Assembly (NCBI RefSeq): GCF_005239225.2
Contig: NC_133299.1
Coordinates: forward strand, 1,802,967-1,866,966
Origin: Populus alba
Taxonomy: Eukaryota; Streptophyta; Magnoliopsida; Malpighiales; Salicaceae
DNA length: 64,000 bases
Direction of reading: 5' to 3'
This document shows positions 27,702 through 38,934 of this stretch, in pieces. Position 1 is the first letter of the stretch. Each line of letters begins with the position of its first letter. A program made the translations under genes and the position numbers. The notes under the pieces are model-generated. The model saw nothing but the letters and a program-made list of their open reading frames with translations, was not told the origin of the DNA and searched no databases.

Positions 27702-30700
27702 ATGCCAATCCCTTCCCTTTCCCTCCTCCGCCACCGCACTCCCACCTTCCTCCGCCACATAACCCCCTTCAGCCACCACGAAAACCACCACTCTCTCCTT
27801 ATCACCTCATTCAAACACCAAAACCAGCCCAATCTCTCCAGAAAACCTCCACTGAACGACAACCTCCTCAAAGCCAAACAAATCCTAAATTCCAAAAAAG
27901 ACTTCTCCACTCTCTCTCCGATCCTCTCCCCTAACCACACCCCTTCCGAGCTCTCCGATTCTCAAGCCATCGGCACCGTCGCCGCCTCCCAAGCGAACTT
28001 TATGCGCGTGATTGTCACCGCCGGACCTTCTAGAAGTAGAGAGATAGAAGATTCTAGTAAAAATGGAAGTGAATTGCTATGCGTGGTTCGGGCGGTGTTG
28101 AAGAAGATAAAACGGAGAGTTTTGGTGGGTGATAAGGTGATGGTTGGGTCAATTGACTGGGTAGATAGGAGAGGAATGATTGAGAATGTTTTTCAACGGA
28201 GTTCGGAGATTTTAGACCCTCCTGTAGCGAATGTAGATCATTTGTTGGTTCTGTTTTCGCTTGAGCAGCCGCGGTTGGATTCATTTGTGTTGACGAGGTT
28301 TTTGATTGAGGCTGAATCTACTGGGATTCCGATAACGCTCGCATTAAATAAAGTGGAACTTGTTGATCAAGAGGTTGGTTATTTTTATGGTTCGAATTTT
28401 ATGTGATTTTTTCGGAATGTGGCTGATGTGGAGTTATTGATGATCTGTGGTTGGTTTAGTTGAATTGTGGGTTGTGGTGGTTTTGCTATTGGTGATCTGG
28501 TGATTTTGGGTTTGTTCGATAATTTGGTTGGCGTTGGGTTGTTAATGGTTTTTAAAGTTGGTGTTTGATTGAATTGTGGATAGGGAGTTTGGTTTGGTTT
28601 TTGTTGATGTTGTTGATCATGATGTGTAAGTATCTTGGAATGTGGTTGGTGCTGTGTTGTTAATGATCATTATGGTTGATGTAATTGCTTTTGTTGACGT
28701 GGAATCTGATTTTTGTGATTTATTTATGAAGATGGTCAATGGTGAATGTTTAGTTGTTAATGATTATTTAATGTTGTTTATTTTAATTGGGTGTGATGGG
28801 TTTTTTTTATTTTTGGATTTGTGCAGGTGTTGAGTGATTGGAACTCTAGGTTGAGAAGTTGGGGTTATGAGCCACTCTTTTGCAGCGTTGATTCGAAAAT
28901 GGGGCTTGATACTTTGGCTTCTGTTTTGAGAGATCAAACGACAGTGATTTTGGGTCCAAGTGGAGTTGGGAAATCTAGCTTGATTAATGCTTTGAGGAAT
29001 AAACCCAATTCGCATGATGAAGCAGATAATTGGTTTAATCCTGTAGGTTCGTTTGATCTTTAAGTAGAATTTGTGCATGTGTGAATTGTGCATGTGTTTG
29101 ACGACTCTGTTTTGTTCATGTGGTTTTACTAGATAATGGGTAGCAAGTGGTTTGAAGATCAGCGTGTTGGGGAAGTTTCTACGAGAAATGGTAGAGGGAA
29201 GCACACTACACGTAATGTTTCTTTGCTTCCACTCGGTGGAGGAGGTTATCTCGCTGATACTCCTGGGTTTAGCCAGCCTAGTTTGTTGAAAGTAACAAAG
29301 CAGTCTCTTGCACAGTATTTTCCTGAGGTTTGAGTTGTTCGTTGCTGTTTGATTGTTTACATTAGATGTTTTGCTTGGTTTGTGTTTGTTGAATTGTTGC
29401 TGTGTTGACACCTGGTTTCTACGTTGATGTTTGTTGTAACCCATTTTTGGGTCCCCATGAAAAATAAAATAAATAGCCAAAAGAGTTTAGAAAAAATAAC
29501 AGAAGGCAGAAACGCTCAGGAAACAGTCAGAAAATTGGTCAAGGAATTCAAAAATACAAGGATTAAATTTTTGACAGTATATTCTTGAAGGATGAAAGCC
29601 CTATTGAGAAGGAAAATTTGAATTTTGAGGAGAAAAGCCCGAATTTGGATTTTTATGGACTTAATTGGATTTTTATGGATTTAATTGGATTTTTATTTGA
29701 ATTTATAGAAGATTTGATTCCAAGAAAAATTAATTTTTAAGTCAATTTGGGCTTTAATTTGAAGAAATTTAAGTTCTGGGGCCAAAATATATTTTTTAGG
29801 AATTTATTGGGTCAAATCAGGGGCTCAATTGCATAAATATTGAAGTTTAAGGGCCAATTAGGGATTTAATTAAGAAAATCCGAAACCAGGGACCAAATTG
29901 GAAGAGGCGCGTAAATTAGGGGCTGCAATTTTTCGGTTCAGGGGCTTAATTGAAGAAATTGAAAGTTTATTGATCAATTAGGGGCTCAATTGCATAAATC
30001 AGAGGCCAAGGACCAAAGTGAAAAAGGCGGCCAACAAGAGGGGCGGGGACCGAATTTGGGGGACTGATTTGAAGTTTAGCCATTTAAATGAAACGGCGCG
30101 TTTTACCCAAAACGACGCCGTTTCATAAAAAAAAAAAAAAAAAAAAAAAAAATCGAAAACGACGCCGTTTTGAAAGACACTATTCATCTTCCTCCTTCCC
30201 CCCGTTTTAACAGAACAGAAGACGAAAAAATTCGAAAATCTTCCCGCGCCTCTCTCTCTCCTCGCCCCCACCACCTTTAGCATTGGCCGACCAGCCGTTG
30301 CACCGCACTAACGATGGTCCCCCACGGTTCTGCCCCTATAAATAGGGAAGAAAACCGAAAAGAAAGAAAGAGGAGACCCCGAGAGGAATAGAGAGAGAGA
30401 GACCCGAAGGGAGGAGAGAGAGAGAAAACCGCCTGAACCGCCGTCCGTAAGCCAAGCTGCCACCGTCTCCGCAGCAGCACCGCCACCAAGCCGTCGTCTC
30501 CGCCGTGCCAGGTACGCTTCTCTCCCCCCTGCACATTTTTTTTCTTTTTGTTTCTTAAATTTCGTCTCCTGCATGCAGAGGCGTTCTGCATGCAGGGGAC
30601 GAGGGGGGGAAATAATTCCCCCCCCCTGCGTTTTTTTAATTCCTCTGGGCCAGATGTTGTCTGGCCCAGAATTATGTGGACCGGGCCAGAGAGATCTGGC

Positions 30701-30902
30701 CCAGTCCGGCGGTCTGGGCCGGGTCCGGCCCATACCGAGGTTAATTATTTTTTGGGCCGAGTTCGGCCCAGTACTTTTGGACCGAGGTCGGCCCGGTACT
30801 TGTTGGGCCGAGGTCGGCCCAACGCTTGTGGGCTGGGTCCGGCCCAGTTTAGTTTGGGCCGGCCCAGCCCTTTTAATATATAAATATATTATAATTATAT
30901 TA

Positions 30903-30954
<52 letters not shown>

Positions 30955-33900
30955 GTGTATATATGTTATATATATAAAAAAATGTATTTATATATATAAA
31001 AAAATATTTCGAAAAAAAATAAAAATAAAAATATTGTTGATTTTTCTGCATATGTTTGTCAAAAATGTTTTAATTCTGGTTTGTATTTTTATACTGTAAA
31101 AGATACAAAACCAGTGTTATAAATACCCGGTTTTTCGTCAAAAACATCAAAGATTTTCAGAATAAAAAATGTTTTTTTGCTTTCAAAAAAATTCTAAAAA
31201 GTCCCTAAAAATGTTGTTGATTTTTCTGCATATTTTTTATCAAAATGGATTAATATTGGGTTGTATTTTTATACCGTAAGGATACAAGCTCAGTATTAAA
31301 ATACCTGATTTTCGCCAAAGCATAAAAAAAATAATATTTTCCAAAATTGTTTTTGTTTTTAAAAATACGGCCTAGTCTCTCCAATATATACATATAAATA
31401 TTATAACATCATATTTTTCATACAACAAAAGAAAATTTTCAAAACAATATATGTATTAACATGCATTTTGGCTTTAATAACCAGTTTATTCAAGCCATGA
31501 GAACTAGGCCAATATTTCAAAAATTCTAAAAAAAATCTTTTTGTCTTATTTTAATATTTGGGATTACGAATTTATACGTAAAACGTATTCCTAAGTATTA
31601 TTAATAAAATTTTGGTATGGACGTTAGAACGGTTAGGATTTTTATCCGATAAGATAAGAGACCTTCTTACCGAGGAGGATTTTTCTTGAACCATAAACAG
31701 ACCAACGACTAGAAGTATAATAACACCTTAGTTTTTATCAGATAATAAAACAATGCAGCTTACCTTAGGTAGGGCGTATTTGGGGTGCTAATACCTTCCC
31801 TTTACGCAACCAGTCTCCGTACCCGATCTCTGAGACCAGTTAGGTTCCTAGTGACCAAAATACTAGGTGGCGACTCCAAAAAAACCAAAAATAAAAAAAA
31901 TTCGCCAGTCGAACCCGCAATTGAAAATGGGTAGATGATTTATTTTTTTGGGGTGCGACAGGATGGCGACTCCACTGGGGACCCTTGGACTAAGCTTGAT
32001 TTGTTTGTTTGTTTGTGTTATGTGTTATTGGTTTTTGTTTTTTTTATTTTATTATTATTTATTATGATACTTTGTTTAAAAGCTTTAGCATATATCTTTA
32101 CATTCTATCATACATGGCATAGTCATGCATCACTTTATTATTTTTATTATATTTTGGAGTGCACACACATGTAACTTTAAGTTTAAGTGGGGGACTAGCA
32201 GCTTGCCTTATGACTTGAGTCAAGGTTTAAGTTTGTGTAAACCCCAACTCTTTTGCTGAGTGTTTAGACTGATTGTGATTGGTACATGTACCATCCCACT
32301 ATCTGCTAGACCTCCATATCGCCTTTACGAAGGCTGATCACTGGAAACAGCAAGAGACCCTCTTTTAGAGACCCATTAGTAAACCTACCCTATGTCTCAC
32401 ATAGAGAAATTAGAACCTATCCTTAGGGTGTATGTTCCAACAATCTTTTGCATCCAAACAAAATCTAAACCCCATTGCATTTTGAATTGCAGGACTTGTG
32501 AACGAAATGGCCATCATCACTAAATCATCACGAAATGGCATTTTTCAATCATGTATCCATCGCAATCATACATTTTTCTCACACATCTATGCATGCATCG
32601 CCAAAATCGTGAAACATAGGTCCCACATCCAGAGTCCACCAAACCCGATCCAGATCAAAGAATGGAAAACGAAGAAAGAGCTCACTTAGAGTCGCACTAC
32701 CAGACCGAGTTCGAATCCGTGAAAAAATGAAGTTTCTCGACTGACCAATCTGCTTGAGCAACTTTTAAGAGCCAAAAAACGGGGAGGGAACGTCTACCCA
32801 ACCACCTATAGGAGCACCATCAGTTCATGTTCCGGGGGCATCTCAAAACTTGGGGGCAGATTCAGTGACAGGGCAGCACTTTGCGCCTACCATTCCCATT
32901 CAGCCCCCTCAAGCTCACATCACTGTGGAAAGGCCTCCCGATAATAGGTCCACCAGATTTTATGAACGATGACAAGATATCAGCCTTGGAAGAAAGGTTA
33001 AGAGCAGTCGAGGGAAAATGACTGGTTTGACCCCATGCGAGCATCTGAAATATGCTTGGTACCAAACATCACGGTACCAAAAAAATTTAGGATACCAGAG
33101 TTTATAAAGTACACTGGGTTGGAATGCCCAAAACACTCACCTTCGATCTTATTGCAATAAGATGGCTGAGGTGATTCATGACGATCAGTTACTGATCTAC
33201 TTTTTCCAAGATAGTCTATCGGGGTCGGCGCTAAGTTGGTACATGAGATTGGATAATGCCAAGATCAAGAAATGGAAGGATTTAGTTGAGGCTTTCCTTA
33301 AGCAATACAAGTTCAATTTGGAAATTGCTCCAGATCGAATGAGTCTTATATCAATGGAAAAGAGAAGCCAAGAATCAGTAAGGGCTTATGCGCAAAGGTG
33401 GAGGGACGAGGCCATACATGTGCAACCCCCTTTGATAGAAACGGAGATGGTGACTTTGTTCGCCAACACATTCAAGGCACCCTACTATGAGCATTTAATG
33501 GGTAGCTCATCTCAACATTTCTATGATGCTGTACGCATAGCGGAAAGAATAGAGCAGGGGATTAAAGTTGGACGCATAATTGAGCCATCGGAGACAAATG
33601 TTTTTTTTTGGAAGAAAATTGAAAGGTCCCGTTAACAACTTCGAAGGTGGGTCCAATGACAAGATAACGGATTCATATAACCCACAAATACCTACCTCCC
33701 ATGTGGCCCACATAAACTTTAACAAACCTTTTTCCCCTAATCGAGCAAATGGCCAGTCAAACACCCAAACAACCACCAAAGACCAAACCCAAGATACATT
33801 TTCAGAACAACTACCGCCATTACCCATGCCTCTAAAGGACATATATGCCAAACTACTGAGCATTGGACAAATAGCTCCTATCCCCTACATTACCACTACA

Positions 33901-36900
33901 GCCACCATTCCCCATCTGGTATAAGCCTGATTTGACTTGCGAGTACCATGCTGGTATTTCCCGGGCATTGTCTTGAAACGTGCTATGGTTTCAAGAACAA
34001 GTTGTTGAAGCTCATCAAGATAGGATGGGTGTCATTTGAAGACGCACCCAATATCAGTTCAAAATCCATTGCCTGGTCATGACAAAAAGTGATAGGGGAT
34101 AAAGGTTTGGAAAACCTTGGTCAAGAGTCGTCAATAATGAAGAAGGCGAGATCGAAGGAGAAGACAAGGAAACGCAAGTGGGGAAGGAAGATGAAGCATT
34201 GCCTCGGTTGACTTTCCACACACTAGAAGAAGTTTCAGAACGGGTTGATCCAAGAACTTCTCGTAGTTTTCAAAATGTAAAACAACTTTATTTGCCTTAG
34301 CATGCTTTTGTCTTTGCTTTTTATTTTCTCTAGTGAGCATTCAGAGCTCAGAGCTTATTTTGTCAGCCAGTTTTTGTGTTTGTCTTTGAGCCTACCTTTT
34401 CTTTAAATAAATGATGAGATTATGCACTTTTGGAACAAGTTGAGTGGTTACAAATAAAGTATCATAAAATGGTTTAATATGAAATTTAAGAAAAGCTACC
34501 CTTGAAATACAACCTCACCTCTGGATAACATAATGAATTGATACATCACCTGTAAATTTTCTTTCAAGACAAAAATAGAGTTTATCAATCCTAAACAATG
34601 TGCATTTTTGAAAAAAAACACATCATTATTGTCCTTTCACTCTCTAAAGAGTTTTTTTGTTGGTGGTTTTGTTTTGAGTCGAAATGAATTTCTTCTCTAT
34701 ATAAAAACCCAGACTAGGATCGCACCCCTACACTGGGGCAAGACGAGATGTTTTATGAAAAGTTTTACGAAAGCCTACGATTTGAAAACCAAGCTAAAAC
34801 ATTTGACAAAAGCATGACAGAGAGGCAAATACAAGTCATACATTTTGAGAAAAGAACTACTTGAAGAAAGTCAAAGACTTCTTCTCCAAGAATATGATAG
34901 GCAACACGAGAGATAAGTCCAGCATACGACTTCAAAAGCAAGTTCATGTTAAGAGGGAGTCTCATGAACTAGAAGAAGAGGCTGGGACCTATGTTTCAAA
35001 ACCAGGTATGAATGCATGCATTGCATCTAATCATAAATCATTGCATATATGTTTTTTGGATCGTTACAGGAGGAGATCGTAGCGCATTCCAACAAGATTA
35101 TGGACGAAGAAAGAATCATTGAGTTGATTCTAGAACAACAAGAAGAGAAGATAATGGTTTTCAAACCCTGCCAGCAGGAAGAACGACATGGACAGCATTC
35201 GGTAAAAAGGAATCACCAAATGGGATTCCAAGTTGTTGAGATCGACAGAAGGGATCTCGTATTTCGATGAAGGTCGCCAGAAGGGACCTCATATTTCAGC
35301 TTTGAATAAAAGGAATCGCCAGATGGGATTCCAAGTTGTTTGAGATCGCCAGAAGGGGTCTCGTTTTCGATATTCATCAATGGAGGTCGCCAGAAGGGAC
35401 CTCAAAATTTCAGCTTTGGTATAAAAGGAATCGCCAGATGGGATTCCAAGTTGTTTGGCTAAAGGAGATCGCTAGAAGAGATCTCATATTTCGATGAAGG
35501 TCGCCAGAAGAGACCTCATATTTCAGCTTTGAAATAAAAAGGAATCGCTAGATGGGGATTCCAAGTTGTTTGAGATCGCCAGAAGGGGTCTCGTTTTCGA
35601 TATTCATCAATGGAGGTCGCCAGAAGGGACCTCAAATTTCAGCTTTGGTATAAAAGGAATCGCCAGATAGGATTCCAAGTTGTTTGGCTAAAGGAGATCG
35701 CCAGAAGGGATCTCATATTTCGATGGAGGTCGTCAGAAGGGACCTAATATTTCAGCTTTGAATAAAAGGAATCGCCAGATGGGATTCCAAGTTATTTGAG
35801 ATCGCCAGAAGGGATCTCGTACTTCGACATTCATCAAGGAAGGTCGCTAGAAGGGACCTCATATTGAAACCATTTCTTAGAAAAGCATGGAGTTTACAGA
35901 ATTCTTCCCCTTGGGTTCGTCACCCATACAATGAGACCATCATTTTTCTCGGGTTCGTCACCCATACAATGAGACCATCACTTTTCTTGGGTTCGTCACC
36001 CATACAATGAGACCATCATTTTTCTGGGGTTCGTCACCCATACAATGAGACCATCATTTTTTCTCGGGTTCGTCACCCATACAATGAGACCATCACTTTT
36101 CTTGGGTTCGTCACCCATACAATGAGACCATCATTTTTCTTGGGTTCGTCACCCATACAATGAGACCATCATTTTTCTCGGGTTCGTCACCCATACAATG
36201 AGACCATCACTTTTCTTGGGTTCGTCACCCATACAATGAGACCATCATTTTTTCTGGGGTTCGTCACCCATACAATGAGACCATCATTTTTTCTCGGGTT
36301 CGTCACCCATACAATGAGACCATCACTTTTCTGGGGTTCGTCACCCATACAATGAGACCATCATTTTTTCTCGGGGTTCGTCACCCATACAATGAGACCA
36401 TCATTTTTCTCGGGTTCGTCACCCATACAATGAGACCATCACTTTTCTCGGGTTCGTCACCCATACAATGAGACCATCTTTTTTCTTGGGTAGGTCACCC
36501 ATACAATGAGACCATCATTTTTCCTGGGTTCGTCACCCGTACAATGAGACCACTCTTCCTTTTTCTGGGTAGGTCACCCATCACAATGAGACCATATTTT
36601 CTGGGTAGGTCACCCATCACAATGAGACCATATTTTCTGGGTAGGTCACCCATCACAATGAGACCATACTTTTCTGGGTAGGTCACCCATAAGAATGAGA
36701 CCATTCTCCATTTTTTTGTTTATCTGGGTAGGTCACCCATAAGAATGAGGCCATTCCTTCCCCTGGGTAGGTCACCCAAAGAATGAGACCACTCTTCCTT
36801 TTTCTGGGTAGGTCACCCATCACAATGAGACCACTCTTCCTTTTTCTGGGTAGGTCACCCATCACAATGAGACCACTCTTCCTTTTTCTGGGTAGGTCAC

Positions 36901-38882
36901 CCATCACAATGAGACCATATTTTCTGGGTAGGTCACCCATAAGAATGAGACCATTCTCTATTTTTTTTTTTATCTGGGTAGGTCACCCATAATAATGAGG
37001 CCATCCTTTCCCCTGGGTAGGTCACCCAAAGAATGAGACCACTCTTTCTCTTTTCCACTCGGGCAGGTCACCCATCATAATGAGACCACACACACATTTT
37101 TGTATTGGTTATGAGTAAAGGAATCGCCGGATGGGATTCCTGGTTAAAGAAGATCACTAGATAGGATCTCGGATGGATTTTCATGTTGATCAAACTAAAA
37201 TAAGAATTCAGAGGATCGCCGGATAAGGATCTCGAGATGACTAAGTTTCGATCATGGTTTTTTGGGGCTAAGGAGGATTGTTATAAAGGACAAAGTTTCA
37301 GATCAATCAAGCTTTGACCGGATCAGTTTCGGGAGTTCCGTTTCGGGTTTATCTTTATAACACTTACTGCGCAAAATCCATGCTCCGTAAGTATTATAAA
37401 GAGGGGGCATCTGTTGTAACCCATTTTTGGGTCCCCATGAAAAATAAAATAAATAGCCAAAAGAGTTTAGAAAAAATAACAGAAGGCAGAAACGCTCAGG
37501 AAACAGTCAGAAAATTGGTCAAGGAATTCAAAAATACAAGGATTAAATTTTTGACAGTATATTCTTGAAGGATGAAAGCCCTATTGAGAAGGAAAATTTG
37601 AATTTTGAGGAGAAAAGCCCGAATTTGGATTTTTATGGACTTAATTGGATTTTTATGGATTTAATTGGATTTTTATTTGAATTTATAGAAGATTTGATTC
37701 CAAGAAAAATTAATTTTTAAGTCAATTTGGGCTTTAATTTGAAGAAATTTAAGTTCTGGGGCCAAAATATATTTTTTAGGAATTTATTGGGTCAAATCAG
37801 GGGCTCAATTGCATAAATATTGAAGTTTAAGGGCCAATTAGGGATTTAATTAAGAAAATCCGAAACCAGGGACCAAATTGGAAGAGGCGCGTAAATTAGG
37901 GGCTGCAATTTTTCGGTTCAGGGGCTTAATTGAAGAAAATTGAAAGTTTATTGATCAATTAGGGGCTCAATTGCATAAATCAGAGGCCAAGGACCAAAGT
38001 GAAAAAGGCGGCCAACAAGAGGGGCGGGGACCGAATTTGGGGACTGATTTGAAGTTTAGCCATTTAAATGAAACGGCGCGTTTTACCCAAAACGACGCCG
38101 TTTCATAAAAAAAAAAAAAAAAAAAAAAAAATCGAAAACGACGCCGTTTTGAAAGACACTATTCATCTTCCTCCTTCCCCCGTTTTAACAGAACAGAAGA
38201 CGAAAAAATTCGAAAATCTTCCCGCGCCTCTCTTCTCTCCTCGCCCCCACCACCTTTAGCATTGGCCGACCAGCCGTTGCACCGCACTAACGATGGTCCC
38301 CCACGGTTCTGCCCCTATAAATAGGGAAGAAAACCGAAAAGAAAGAAAGAGGAGACCCCGAGAGGAATAGAGAGAGAGAGACCCGAAGGGAGGAGAGAGA
38401 GAGAAAACCGCCTGAACCGCCGTCCGTAAGCCAAGCTGCCACCGTCTCCGCAGCAGCACCGCCACCAAGCCGTCGTCTCCGCCGTGCCAGGTACGCTTCT
38501 CTCCCCCCTGCACATTTTTTTTCTTTTTGTTTCTTAAATTTCGTCTCCTGCATGCAGAGGCGTTCTGCATGCAGGGGACGAGGGGGGGAAATAATTCCCC
38601 CCCCCTGCGTTTTTTTAATTCCTCTGGGCCAGATGTTGTCTGGCCCAGAATTATGTGGACCGGGCCAGAGAGATCTGGCCCAGTCCGGCGGTCTGGCCGG
38701 GGTCCGGCCCATACCGAGGTTAATTATTTTTTGGGCCGAGTTCGGCCCAGTACTTTTGGGCCGAGGTCGGCCCGGTACTTGTTGGGCCGAGGTCGGCCCA
38801 ACGCTTGTGGGCTGGGTCCGGCCCAGTTTAGTTTGGGCCGGCCCCAGCCCTTTTAATATATAAATATATTATAATTATATTA

Positions 38883-38934
<52 letters not shown>

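Larger units (their letters stand above)
29432..31960 (+). repeat. 5' LTR (2529 bp)
   Basis: Starts TGTTGTAACC and ends GGTGCGACA. It holds a TATA box at 30337-30344, a poly-A run flanked by AAACGACGCCGTTT motifs (about 30090-30170), a GGCCC-rich repeat block (30640-30870) and an (ATT)n run (30905-30950). Differences from the 3' LTR are mostly in homopolymer length. Confidence 0.95.

Noticed and set aside
28764..29480. 238-codon minus-strand frame across RsgA exons 2-3
   Set aside because: It is the antisense of a strongly supported conserved gene and crosses its introns; no family features.
30277..30977. Overlapping frames of 100-141 codons in each LTR (also 38256-38863)
   Set aside because: They lie in GC-rich LTR promoter/leader DNA, exist on both strands and have no family features.
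36495..36992. Open frames of 69-85 codons with repeated MGDLPRK- or LGRSPIT-type units
   Set aside because: They are read-throughs of the 39-bp tandem array in the retrotransposon; the periodic sequence makes frames open on both strands.
35205..37090. CRISPR-like array
   Set aside because: Regular repeats with short spacers, but they lie inside a plant LTR retrotransposon, spacers are near-identical T-rich runs, and no cas genes exist here.
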